A stretch of DNA of 64,000 nt from Caulobacter sp048541825. Lineage in GTDB: Bacteria; Pseudomonadota; Alphaproteobacteria; Caulobacterales; Caulobacteraceae. The position numbers and the translations under genes are program-made. Position 1 is the first letter of the stretch. Each line of letters starts with the position of its first letter. Where the stretch lies: assembly GCF_048541825.1 (NCBI RefSeq), contig NZ_CP183332.1, positions 1,426,001 to 1,490,000 of the forward strand. Reading direction: 5' to 3'. The notes beneath the pieces are model-generated. The model was not told the DNA's origin and did no database searches. It was given only the letters and a program-made list of their open reading frames with translations. Shown here one piece after another: positions 1-8,172 of the stretch.

Positions 1-245
1 CGGCATTCGCCCTCGATCGTCGTGTAGCGGCCATTGGCGGCGTCGACGAACGCGATCCGACCGCCCCGGTCATACTCGACCTTGCCGGTCGAGCGCCCGG
101 CGAAGTTCTGCGTGCCATAGGTCCAGCAGACGATGTCCGCCGGCTTGTCGCTGAAGGTCGCATCACGACCGGCCCGCTTGCTGTCGGTGCAGGCGCCCAT
201 GGCGACTGTCGCGAGGATGATCGAGGCGGTTACGGCAAGGCGCAT
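1..245 (-). CDS. putative lipoprotein, 3' end off the left edge
   Basis: The reading frame starts with ATG at 245 and runs off the window at base 1, so only about 81 residues are visible. The N-terminus is basic then hydrophobic (MRLAVTASIILATVAMGAC), a lipoprotein-type signal peptide. The lipobox has Met at -3, which is unusual, so lipidation is likely but not certain. The visible mature part contains a second Cys and a GRYTTIEGEC motif near the edge. It resembles small Caulobacter periplasmic lipoproteins without assigned function. Confidence 0.6.
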   Translation of the reverse strand, partial: MRLAVTASIILATVAMGACTDSKRAGRDATFSDKPADIVCWTYGTQNFAGRSTGKVEYDRGGRIAFVDAANGRYTTIEGEC

Positions 246-296
246 TGGGAGGGTCTCACAGGCAAGGGCCCGACTGTCGGAGGAGGCGGTCGTTGA

Positions 297-662
297 TCAG
301 TACAGGTCTTCGATCGACCGCGGCGGCTGCTGGGCCGGCGGCGTGGTCGCAGCCGCTGGCGCGGCTTCCGACGGCGCGGGTGGGGCCTCGATCACCGCCG
401 GCGGGGCTTCGGCCTCGGCGGTCTTGATCTCGACGGCCTTGACCTTGGGCTTTTCGGGCGGCGCCGGCACGTAGAGCGGGGCGGGAGCCGCGTCCCTGAC
501 CGGCACACCCGACACCTCGGCCAGGGGCGCGGTCGAAGCGCTGGTGTTGGGCTTGCCGCCCTTCAACGCATTGGTCACGCCCATGGCGAAGCCCAGGACG
601 CTGACCAGGATCAGGCCGGCGACCACGACGGTCAGGGGCAGGGGCCGTTCAAGCGACGTCAT
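297..662 (-). CDS. single-pass membrane protein with Pro/Ala-rich tail
   Basis: 121 residues. One transmembrane segment lies at about residues 9-29, followed by a low-complexity tail rich in Pro, Ala and Glu that ends with SIEDLY. It starts 38 bases after the topA stop on the same strand and could be cotranscribed with it. No domain was recognised. The layout of a short cytoplasmic N-terminus, an anchor and a disordered tail is common in periplasm-spanning linkers, but no function can be assigned. Confidence 0.55.
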   Translation of the reverse strand: MTSLERPLPLTVVVAGLILVSVLGFAMGVTNALKGGKPNTSASTAPLAEVSGVPVRDAAPAPLYVPAPPEKPKVKAVEIKTAEAEAPPAVIEAPPAPSEAAPAAATTPPAQQPPRSIEDLY

Positions 663-700
663 GCCGGTAATCTAACCCCGGATCGCAAACATGGGTAGGG

Positions 701-3409
701 TCAGGTCCCCGTCTCGGTTGAAGCTTTTGCGGGCTTATTGGCGGCGGCCTTTTTAGGAGCCGCTTTCTTGGCTGCCGGCTTTTTGGCGGGCGCCTTTTTG
801 GCTGGAGCCGCGCCGTCAGCGGCCGCCTTTGCCTTGGCCGGAGCCTTGGTCGCCGCCTTGGCCGGGGCCTTTTTGGCTGCGGCCTTCTTCACCGGCTTCT
901 TGCCGCCGCCCTTGGCGACGCGTTCGGCCAGCAGGACCACGGCCTCGGCCAGGGTCATTGCGGCCGGATCAGCGCCCTTGGGCACATTGGCGTTGGTGTC
1001 GCCGTGCTTGATGTAGGGGCCAAAGCGCCCCGACAGCACCTTCACCGGCTTGCCGTCCTCGGGGTGGACGCCCAGATCGGCCAGGGCCGCTGCCTGTCCA
1101 CGCTGCGGACGCCCGCCGCCGGCCCGCTTGTCGGCCAGCAGGGCGACGGCGCGGTTCAGGCCGATGTCGAACACCTCTTCGGGGTTTTCCAGATTGGCGT
1201 AGGTGCCCTCGTGCAGCACGAAGGGCCCGAACCGGCCAAGGCCGGCGGTGATCTTCTTGCCGTCGTCGGGGTGCATCCCGACTTCGCGCGGCAGGGCCAG
1301 CAGGCGCAGGGCCTTTTCAAGATCGACGGCAGCCGGCAGCCAGCCCTTGGGCAGGCTGGATCGCTTGGGTTTGTCACCGCTCTCGGCGGCCGGCGGCTCT
1401 TCCACATAGGGGCCAAAGCGGCCGTTCTTCAGCCACACCGAGCGACCGGTCTCGGGATTGATCCCCAGGTCCTTGTCGGCGGCCTCGGCCTCGCCTTCGC
1501 CTTCAGCGGTGGCCAGCTGGCGGGTGAAGCGGCATTCGGGATAGTTGCTGCAGCCGATGAAGGCGCCGAATTTGCCGACCTTCAGCGACAGCATGCCCGT
1601 CCCGCAGGTGGGGCAGATGCGCGGATTGGAGCCGTCGCCCTTGTCGGGGAAGATGTGCGGGCCCAGGGCGTCGTTCAGCGCGTCCAGCACGTTGGTGACG
1701 CGCAGCTCGGCGATCTCGCCGACGGCGGCGGCGAAGTCTTTCCAGAAGTCGCGCAGGAACTGTTTCCAGTCCAGCTTGCCGTCCGACACCAGGTCCAGCT
1801 GTTCTTCGAGGCCGGCGGTGAAGTCGTATTCGACATAGCGGCGGAAGAACTGCTCCAGGAAGGCGGTGACCAGGCGGCCCTTGTCTTCCGGGATGAAGCG
1901 GTTCTTCTCCATCTTCACATATTCGCGGTCGCGCAGCACGGTCAGGACCGAGGCATAGGTCGACGGACGGCCGATCCCCAGCTCTTCCATCTTCTTGACC
2001 AGGCTAGCTTCCGAATAGCGCGGGGGCGGTTCGGTGAAGTGCTGGTCGGCGCGGGCGTCGATGACCTTGGCGCTGGCGCCGTCCTCGATCATCGGCAGGC
2101 GGGCGCTGTCCTCGTCGCCGTCATCATCGCGGCCTTCTTCATAGACCGTCAGATAGCCGGGGAAGAGCACCACCTGGCCGGTGGCGCGCAGGCCGGTCTG
2201 GCCGTCGTGGCTCTCGATGTCGACCGTGGTGCGCTCGATGCGGGCGCTTTCCATCTGCGAAGCGATCATCCGCTTCCAGATCAGTTCGTACAGGCGGCCC
2301 AGATCCGGCTCCAGGCGCAGCGAGCCCGGATTGCGGCCCAGGCTGGTGGGGCGGATGGCTTCGTGGGCCTCTTGGGCGTTCTTGGCCTTGACCTTGTAGT
2401 AGCGCGGCGTCTCGGGGACGTAGTCCTTGCCATAGACATTGCCGATGACGTCGCGGGCTTCGGCGATGCCCTCGGGGCCCACGGCAACGCCGTCGGTTCG
2501 CATATAGGTGATCAGACCGACGGTCTCGCCGCCGATGTCGATGCCTTCATAAAGCTTTTGCGCGGCCTGCATGGTGCGCTGGGCGGAAAAGCCCAGCTTG
2601 CGCGAGGCTTCCTGCTGCAGGGTCGAGGTGGTGAAGGGCGGGGCAGGCGAGCGTTTGCCGGGCTTCTTCTCGACGGCGGCGATCTTGAACACCGCCTTTT
2701 CGACCGCAGCCTTGGCGGCCAGGGCCGAGCCCTCGTTGCCGAGGTCGAACTTGGTGAGCTTCTTGCCTTCATGCTTGACCAGGCGGGCCAGGAAGGGATC
2801 GGCACCGGCCGACACGTCGGCGTCGACGCTCCAGTATTCCTGGGTCTTGAAGCGCTCGATCTCCATCTCGCGCTCGACGATCAGCCGCAGGCAGACCGAC
2901 TGAACCCGACCGGCCGAGCGGCTGCCCGGCAGCTTGCGCCACAGGACGGGCGAGAGGGTGAAGCCGACGAGATAGTCGAGCGCGCGGCGGGCCAGATAGG
3001 CCTCGACCAGCTCCATGTCGATGTCGCGCGGATTGGCCATCGCTTCCAGCACCGAGGCCTTGGTGATGGCGTTGAACGTCACGCGCTGGACGGTCATGCC
3101 TTTGACCGCCTTCTTCTTCTGAAGGACTTCCAGAATGTGCCAGCTGATCGCCTCGCCTTCGCGGTCGGGGTCGGTGGCCAGGATCAGGCGGTCGGCCCCC
3201 TTCATCGCGTCGATGATGTCGGCGACGCGCTTGGACGACTTGGCGTCGATCTCCCAGCTCATCGCGAAATCGTTGTCGGGCTCCACCGAGCCGTCTTTCG
3301 ACGGCAGGTCGCGGATATGGCCGTACGAGGCGAGAACCGTGTAGTCGGACCCGAGATACTTGTTGATGGTCTTGGCCTTGGCCGGGCTCTCGACGACGAC
3401 GACGTTCAT
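701..3409 (-). CDS. topA: DNA topoisomerase I (type IA)
   Basis: Relaxes negatively supercoiled DNA by transient single-strand cleavage. From the ATG at 3409 the product is 902 residues. It begins with the TOPRIM domain (MNVVVVESPAKAK; acidic TDPDREGEA near residue 79). The catalytic tyrosine is in YMRTDG near residue 302. One four-cysteine zinc motif starts near residue 599, followed by repeated degenerate topoisomerase C-terminal repeats and a very Lys/Ala/Pro-rich tail from about residue 840. The frame stays open to 3487, but the family's conserved start is at 3409. It lies downstream of dprA, as in other Caulobacter-type genomes. Confidence 0.97.
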   Translation of the reverse strand: MNVVVVESPAKAKTINKYLGSDYTVLASYGHIRDLPSKDGSVEPDNDFAMSWEIDAKSSKRVADIIDAMKGADRLILATDPDREGEAISWHILEVLQKKKAVKGMTVQRVTFNAITKASVLEAMANPRDIDMELVEAYLARRALDYLVGFTLSPVLWRKLPGSRSAGRVQSVCLRLIVEREMEIERFKTQEYWSVDADVSAGADPFLARLVKHEGKKLTKFDLGNEGSALAAKAAVEKAVFKIAAVEKKPGKRSPAPPFTTSTLQQEASRKLGFSAQRTMQAAQKLYEGIDIGGETVGLITYMRTDGVAVGPEGIAEARDVIGNVYGKDYVPETPRYYKVKAKNAQEAHEAIRPTSLGRNPGSLRLEPDLGRLYELIWKRMIASQMESARIERTTVDIESHDGQTGLRATGQVVLFPGYLTVYEEGRDDDGDEDSARLPMIEDGASAKVIDARADQHFTEPPPRYSEASLVKKMEELGIGRPSTYASVLTVLRDREYVKMEKNRFIPEDKGRLVTAFLEQFFRRYVEYDFTAGLEEQLDLVSDGKLDWKQFLRDFWKDFAAAVGEIAELRVTNVLDALNDALGPHIFPDKGDGSNPRICPTCGTGMLSLKVGKFGAFIGCSNYPECRFTRQLATAEGEGEAEAADKDLGINPETGRSVWLKNGRFGPYVEEPPAAESGDKPKRSSLPKGWLPAAVDLEKALRLLALPREVGMHPDDGKKITAGLGRFGPFVLHEGTYANLENPEEVFDIGLNRAVALLADKRAGGGRPQRGQAAALADLGVHPEDGKPVKVLSGRFGPYIKHGDTNANVPKGADPAAMTLAEAVVLLAERVAKGGGKKPVKKAAAKKAPAKAATKAPAKAKAAADGAAPAKKAPAKKPAAKKAAPKKAAANKPAKASTETGT

Positions 3410-3586
3410 TAGGACTCTTGTACCCTGGGGGAGGATCGCCCTGGAGGCGAGCGGCGGAAAGTGGGGGCGCGACGGGGGGTCTGTCAACGCGGGCTGTTCA
3501 AACGGCGCCGTTTCCCGTGATTTGGTAGCCGATTGTTAAGACCGGTCGGGTGATTATAGAGGCTGAACCTAAACCTTTTGGCGCTC

Positions 3587-3760
3587 ATGAACGTCTCGAC
3601 CATCAACCGGATCGCCACCGAGGCCTACGTCTCGCCGATCCAGCCCGTCAAGCCGGTGACCTCCAACGCGGAACGCGCGCAGATCGCCGACCGCCTGCGC
3701 GACGCCGTGCGCGCCGCCCCGGCCCAGGGCACCGGGCTGATGATCGATCTCAGCGTCTAG
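3587..3760 (+). CDS. small hypothetical protein
   Basis: A 57-residue protein if it starts at the ATG at 3587; a TTG at 3578 in frame would add three residues. Codons have the G/C-rich third positions of neighbouring genes, and the composition is protein-like, with a predicted helix around NAERAQIADRLRDAV. It is divergent from topA. No strong ribosome binding site is visible, and no family was recognised. Confidence 0.5.
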   Translation: MNVSTINRIATEAYVSPIQPVKPVTSNAERAQIADRLRDAVRAAPAQGTGLMIDLSV

Positions 3761-3764
3761 GCTT

Positions 3765-4106
3765 TCAGGCCACTTCGCCGTTAATCAGGCGACGCATCAC
3801 TTCCGGATCACGAGCGATCGCATTCAGCAGCGCCCGGGCCGGCGCATCGGGTCGACTGCGCTCTTGTTCCCAGTCGCGAACGGTCGAGAGCGGCAGCTGA
3901 AACGCCGCCGCGAATTCGGCTTGGGTCATGCCGACCATCTGGCGGATGCCTTTGACGATGTTGACGCGCCTTGAGCGAGCCAATTGTTCGTCGGTCATGG
4001 GCGGGGCGTCTGGATCTGACAGGGCCGCAGCCTGGATCTCCTCATCGGTCATGGACCTGATGCGCGCCCAGTCCGTCTTTCCGCGCGGTCGGTCAATCGA
4101 CGTCAT
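3765..4106 (-). CDS. XRE-family antitoxin (partner of a broken BrnT-like toxin)
   Basis: 113 residues. The N-terminal half (MTDEEIQAAALSDPDAPPMT) resembles BrnA-type antitoxins. The C-terminal half is a Cro/C1-type helix-turn-helix (GMTQAEFAAAFQLPLSTVRDWEQ), usually used for operator binding and autoregulation. Its start overlaps the end of the upstream toxin frame by 14 bases, the usual translational coupling of these pairs. With the toxin interrupted it may be an orphan antitoxin or a plain repressor. Confidence 0.8.
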   Translation of the reverse strand: MTSIDRPRGKTDWARIRSMTDEEIQAAALSDPDAPPMTDEQLARSRRVNIVKGIRQMVGMTQAEFAAAFQLPLSTVRDWEQERSRPDAPARALLNAIARDPEVMRRLINGEVA

Positions 4107-4380
4107 GGCGAAAGTACCTCATGCGTTCCTGGCGCGTTGCGGGTTGCGCTGAGATGATCCGGTAGTGATCCTCGGCGTGTGAGACGGTCACGACGAGCAA
4201 TATGTCCCCAAAGCATGACCCGGTGATCTGGATACGTTCCTCGCCGTAGTCGAAGCGATCATCGAGGGCTTCAATACGCCGCGGATCGAGGACGGCGTAT
4301 TGAGCGTCCTCGAAGTCGACGCCGTGCTTGGCGAGGTTTCGTCACGCCTTTTCCGGATCCCATTCGAATTCAGTCGCCAT
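4093..4380 (-). pseudogene. brnT: BrnT-like ribonuclease toxin with nonsense codon
   Basis: From the ATG at 4380 the frame reads MATEFEWDPEKA, then TGA at codon 13 (bases 4344-4342). It then continues in the same frame as RNLAKHGVDFEDA and onward to a stop at 4093-4095. The join FEWDPEKA-(stop)-RNLAKHGV is the standard BrnT N-terminal motif, so the TGA most likely replaces a sense codon such as CGA. No good restart codon lies just after the stop. BrnT toxins are RelE-fold ribonucleases restrained by an antitoxin encoded immediately downstream, as here. A sequencing error is the alternative. Confidence 0.75.
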
Positions 4381-4425
4381 TGTACTGGTATCCAGTACTC
4401 GTTGCAATGGATCGGCGCGGCCGCA

Positions 4426-5523
4426 TCAAACCCCCGCCACCATCCCTCCGGCCAGCAGCTCCGCCCGCTCGGCAAGGGCCAGTTCCACCAGTGCCGCCAT
4501 CACCGCCGAGGTCGGCGCGCCGGTCGCCCGCACCAGTTCGTCGCGCGAGACCGCCGTGGGCGATAGCAGGGCGGCCAGACGCTCGCGCAGGGCGTCGAAG
4601 TCCACGTCGGCTTCCGGCTCGCCGTCATAGCCCCGGTCGCGTTCGCGCAGATGGGTCTGGCCCGATAGGTTGCGCAGCACGTCTTCGGCGCCTTCGCACA
4701 GGATCGCGCCCTGGCGGATCAGGTCGTTGGTCCCCCGGGCGCGCGGGTCCAGCGGCGAGCCGGGCACGGCGAAGACGTCGCGGCCCTGCTCGGCGGCCAG
4801 GCGGGCGGTGATCAGCGAGCCGGATTTCAGCTCGGCCTCGACCACCACGACGCCCAGTGACAGGCCCGAGATGATCCGGTTGCGGCGCGGGAAGTCCTTG
4901 GCCTGGGCGCGGCGGTCTGGCGCGCTTTCGGAGACGACGCAGCCCTCGACGGCGAGACGGGCATGCAGGGCCGCGTGCTCGGGCGGATAGATGTCGCTGA
5001 CGCCGCCGCCTAGCACGGCTACCGTGCCGGTGCGCATCGCGCCCTCGTGAGCGGCGCCGTCGACGCCGCGCGCCATGCCCGAGATAATGATGTGGCCGGC
5101 TTCGCCCAGCTCGGCGGCCAACTGCCGGGCGAAGCGCTGGCCGGCGGCCGAGGCGATGCGGGCCCCGACGATGGCGACGCTGGGCTGGGGCAACAGCTCC
5201 GCGCGGCCCAGGGCCCACAGCACCGGCGGCGGCGGATCAAGGGCGGCCAGTCGAGCGGGGAAGTCAGGCTCGCAGCCGCACAGCAGCCGCGCGCCGAGGG
5301 CCGCGCCGGCCTCCAGCTCGCGCTCGATGGTTTCGCGCAGGGGAATGTTCAGCGGCGTGGCCCGCCCGCCGCGACGGGAGAGGTCGGGCAGGGCCGACAG
5401 GGCCCGCTCGGGCGTGCCGAAGCGGGCCAGCAGATGCTCGAAGGCGACGGGGCCGACCGTCTCGGTGCGCGCCAGCCGAAGCCAGGCCAGGCGCTGAATG
5501 TCCGAGAGGCGGCCCGGAATCAC
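4426..5523 (-). CDS. dprA: DNA processing protein DprA
   Basis: Loads RecA on incoming single-stranded DNA during natural transformation; located in the cytoplasm. 365 residues from the GTG at 5523, which overlaps the plsY stop as GTGA, so the two are translationally coupled. The Rossmann core is visible with VAIVGAR, SGMARGVDGAAH and VVVEAELKSGSL. A winged-helix domain occupies roughly the last 60 residues. The open frame extends upstream into plsY, but that part is a shadow. Confidence 0.95.
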   Translation of the reverse strand: MIPGRLSDIQRLAWLRLARTETVGPVAFEHLLARFGTPERALSALPDLSRRGGRATPLNIPLRETIERELEAGAALGARLLCGCEPDFPARLAALDPPPPVLWALGRAELLPQPSVAIVGARIASAAGQRFARQLAAELGEAGHIIISGMARGVDGAAHEGAMRTGTVAVLGGGVSDIYPPEHAALHARLAVEGCVVSESAPDRRAQAKDFPRRNRIISGLSLGVVVVEAELKSGSLITARLAAEQGRDVFAVPGSPLDPRARGTNDLIRQGAILCEGAEDVLRNLSGQTHLRERDRGYDGEPEADVDFDALRERLAALLSPTAVSRDELVRATGAPTSAVMAALVELALAERAELLAGGMVAGV

Positions 5524-6170
5524 GCGGCCGGAGGCGGGGTCTCCGCCGTCTTCTTCTTGCCGCCGATTTTCGGCTCTTCGCCCTTCAGCAGGCGGGCGAT
5601 GTTCTCGCGGTGGCGGACGAAGATCAGCACGGCCATGAACAGGGCCAGCACCAGCATGGCATAGGGCTGGTCGGTCGCCAGGGCGAACGGCGCGGCCAGG
5701 GCGGCGGCGGTCAGGGCGGCCAGCGAGCTGATACGGAAGAGGGCCGCCATGGCCAGCCAGGTGAGCGCGGCCAGCACGCCCACGGGCCAGCAGGCGGCCA
5801 GCAGAACGCCATAGAAGGTGGCCACGCCCTTGCCACCCTTGAACTTCAGCCACACCGGGAACAGGTGGCCCAGAAACGCCGCGCCGCCGGCCAGGGCCAC
5901 GATCACGGCGCTGTCGTTGGTCAGCCAGCGGGCCAGCAGCACGGCCAGCACGCCCTTGCCTGCGTCCCCGATCAGGGTGATGGCCGCCAGGTCCTTGCGG
6001 CCCGAGCGCAAGACGTTGGTCGCGCCGATGTTTCCGGAGCCGATCTGGCGGATGTCGCCCGCCCCGCCCAGGCGGGTGGCGATCAGCCCGAACGGGATCG
6101 AGCCCAGCAGATAACCGCCGATGACGGTGATCGCGAGCGTGAGGTAGACGGCTTGAGCGAGATCTTGCAC
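5520..6170 (-). CDS. plsY: glycerol-3-phosphate acyltransferase PlsY
   Basis: Transfers the acyl group from acyl-phosphate to glycerol-3-phosphate, the first step of phospholipid synthesis; integral inner-membrane enzyme. 216 residues with about five membrane helices. The family motifs are present: GSIPFGLI, GSGNIGATNVLR and KFKGGKGVAT. The C-terminus is Lys-rich and cytoplasmic. It is coupled to dprA by a one-base stop/start overlap. A toxin-antitoxin pair separates it from pyrC upstream. Confidence 0.96.
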   Translation of the reverse strand: MQDLAQAVYLTLAITVIGGYLLGSIPFGLIATRLGGAGDIRQIGSGNIGATNVLRSGRKDLAAITLIGDAGKGVLAVLLARWLTNDSAVIVALAGGAAFLGHLFPVWLKFKGGKGVATFYGVLLAACWPVGVLAALTWLAMAALFRISSLAALTAAALAAPFALATDQPYAMLVLALFMAVLIFVRHRENIARLLKGEEPKIGGKKKTAETPPPAA

Positions 6171-6281
6171 GTTTCGACCCTAAGGCGAGTTGCGCGCGAT
6201 TTCAATCGCTACGCAAAGGTTTGGTTGGGGCAGGTGTAGCAGCAGACTCAGGGGCGGGGCAAAAGGGGGAGTCCTGGGCTC

Positions 6282-6563
6282 CTAGGGCAGCCAATCTTCG
6301 GATCCATGCCGAACGCGCTGGATGAAGATGTCCGGCCCGTCGAGGCGATAGATGATGATGTGGCTCTTGTAGGGATGGACGCGCGATGAGCGGCCCAATT
6401 CTTCGCGCTCAGGTGCGGCGCGCGGGAAGTCGGAGAGAAACGCGAAGGCCTGTTCCAGTCCCGCATGGTAGCGATCGGCCTGGTCCTGCCCGAACGCGCC
6501 CGCTCCGATGAGGTAGATGTCGAGGATATCCTCCTCCGCCTTGCGACTGAGCCTATAGGCCAT
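6282..6563 (-). CDS. parE: ParE/RelE-family toxin
   Basis: 93 residues from the ATG at 6563 (MAYRLSRKAEEDILDIY). Typical ParE features are the N-terminal helical hairpin, the SHIIIYRL strand and the RVRHGSEDW C-terminal strand. ParE proteins usually poison DNA gyrase, whereas RelE relatives cut mRNA; which applies here cannot be told from sequence alone. It overlaps the end of the antitoxin gene by 11 bases. Confidence 0.9.
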   Translation of the reverse strand: MAYRLSRKAEEDILDIYLIGAGAFGQDQADRYHAGLEQAFAFLSDFPRAAPEREELGRSSRVHPYKSHIIIYRLDGPDIFIQRVRHGSEDWLP

Positions 6564-6807
6564 CCGCAGTGGCCCGCAGCCGGCGGCGCGCCGCCGCCAG
6601 GATGTCGTCCATGGAGTTGGGGCTGACCCCGCTTTCCTCGGCTTCATCCACCAGGCGCTGCATGGCGGCGATCTTTTCGGCGCGCTCCTGGTCGCGGCGG
6701 ATCAGGTCGCGCACATAGTCGCTGGCATTGCTGTAGCGCCCGGTCTCGGCGCGGCCTTCTACCCAGTCCTTCATGGCGTCGGGCAGGGAAACGTTCATGG
6801 TCGCCAT
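6553..6807 (-). CDS. parD: ParD-family antitoxin
   Basis: 84 residues from the ATG at 6807 (MATMNVSLPDAMKDWVEGR). The N-terminus is a ribbon-helix-helix DNA-binding domain, and the motif GRYSNASDYVRDLIRRDQ is characteristic of ParD. The C-terminal helices should wrap the toxin. Antitoxin first and overlapping toxin second is the normal order, and the complex probably represses its own promoter in the 60 bases upstream of 6807. An in-frame ATG at 6843 was judged too far upstream. Confidence 0.92.
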   Translation of the reverse strand: MATMNVSLPDAMKDWVEGRAETGRYSNASDYVRDLIRRDQERAEKIAAMQRLVDEAEESGVSPNSMDDILAAARRRLRATADGL

Positions 6808-6870
6808 TACGCACCTCTGACGGCAGTGAGCGGGCTTTGGCAAAGATTGTCAATCCTTGCCAGTGATCGG

Positions 6871-8172
6871 CTACCCTTCCGCGCGGTGCACAACCCGCCC
6901 ATCGACCAGGGTCATCAACACCTGACCCTGCAACCGCCGCCCGTCGAACGGCGAGTTCTTCGACTTCGACAGGAGCTTCCCGGCGTCGACGATGATCGGC
7001 GCGTCGATGTCGCACAGCACCAGGTCCGCTGGTGCGCCGGGCGCGATACGGCCGCCGCGCAGGTTCAGCAGTTCGGCCGGGGCCAGGGTCACGGCGCGGA
7101 TCAGGTCGACCAATGGCAGGCGTTCGTCGTGATAGAGCGACAACAGGGCCGGCAGCAGGGTTTCCAGGCCGATGGCCCCGGGCGCGGCCTCGTCGAAGGG
7201 CAGGCGCTTGTCCTCGGCCGGAGCCGGGGCGTGGGCGGACACCACGATGTCGATCAGACCCGAAGCCAGGGCCTCGATCAGGGCCTGGCGGTCGTCCTCA
7301 CCGCGCAGGGGCGGGGTGACCTTGGCGAAGCTGCGATAGTCGCCGATGTCCAGTTCGTTAAACGACAGGTGGTTGATCGACACGCTGGCGTGCAGGCGCA
7401 GGCCCTTGGCCTTGCCGCGCGCCAGGGTCTCCAGCGCGCCGGCGCTGGTGATCTGGTCGACCAGCAGCCGGCCGCCGGTGGCTTCCAGCAGGGCGATGTC
7501 GCGCTCCAGCATGATCCGCTCGGCCATCGGCGAGATCGACGGCAGGCCCAGACGGCCGGCAAATTCGCCGCCGATCGCCGCGCCGCCCTTGGCCAGCCAC
7601 ATGTCCATCGGCCGGTGGGCCAGCAGGGTGTCGAAGCCCTTGGCGTAGGTCAGGATGCGCTGAAAGACCTTGCTGTCGACGATCGGGCGGTCGGCGTCGG
7701 TGATGTAGACGCAGCCGGCCTCGCGCATCAGGCCGATCTCGGCCATCTGCTCGCCCTTAAGGCCCTTGGTCGCCGCGCCGGCGCACAGGATGCGGGCGCT
7801 GTCGATGTCACGCGCCCGGCGCAGGATGAAGTCGACCACGCTGGGATCGTCGATGGCCGGGTCAGTGTCGGGCTGGACGACGATGCTGGTCACGCCGCCG
7901 GCTGCGGCGGCGCGGGCGGCTGAAGCGAGGGTTTCCTTGGTCTCCGAGCCCGGCTCGCCGGTCTTGACCCGCAGGTCGATCAGGCCGGGCGCCAGCAGGG
8001 CGCCGCCGCAGTCGACGACCCGGACGCCCTTGCCGAGCTTGCCAAACTCGCGGCCCTTGGCGACGTCTGAGATCACACCCTCGGAGACGATGACCCCGCC
8101 GGGGCCGTCATAGCCGCTCTCGGGATCGACCAGGCGGGCATTGGTGAAGGCCAAGGGCTGGGGCGAGTTCAT
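6871..8172 (-). CDS. pyrC: dihydroorotase-like protein lacking metal ligands (probably non-catalytic)
   Basis: 433 residues of the amidohydrolase fold, overlapping pyrB by 4 bases (ATGA). The normal zinc motif DxHxHxR appears as D-L-R-V-K-T-G, so both histidines are Arg68 and Lys70. The later His normally found after the central strand aligns with Gln240 (DQITSAG). The SDHAPH catalytic Asp is Ala313 (SAHAPA). These are the changes known for the inactive pseudo-dihydroorotases that form a structural complex with aspartate transcarbamoylase. An active dihydroorotase should be encoded elsewhere in the genome. Confidence 0.9.
   Translation of the reverse strand: MNSPQPLAFTNARLVDPESGYDGPGGVIVSEGVISDVAKGREFGKLGKGVRVVDCGGALLAPGLIDLRVKTGEPGSETKETLASAARAAAAGGVTSIVVQPDTDPAIDDPSVVDFILRRARDIDSARILCAGAATKGLKGEQMAEIGLMREAGCVYITDADRPIVDSKVFQRILTYAKGFDTLLAHRPMDMWLAKGGAAIGGEFAGRLGLPSISPMAERIMLERDIALLEATGGRLLVDQITSAGALETLARGKAKGLRLHASVSINHLSFNELDIGDYRSFAKVTPPLRGEDDRQALIEALASGLIDIVVSAHAPAPAEDKRLPFDEAAPGAIGLETLLPALLSLYHDERLPLVDLIRAVTLAPAELLNLRGGRIAPGAPADLVLCDIDAPIIVDAGKLLSKSKNSPFDGRRLQGQVLMTLVDGRVVHRAEG

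Noticed and set aside
1004..3412. 802-residue open frame on the plus strand opposite topA
   Set aside because: Antisense shadow caused by high third-position G/C of topA; the translation has no recognisable domain and topA is certain.
5524..5853. N-terminal extension of the dprA frame
   Set aside because: It lies inside plsY in another frame and is Arg/Pro-rich; the GTG at 5523 overlapping the plsY stop fits better.
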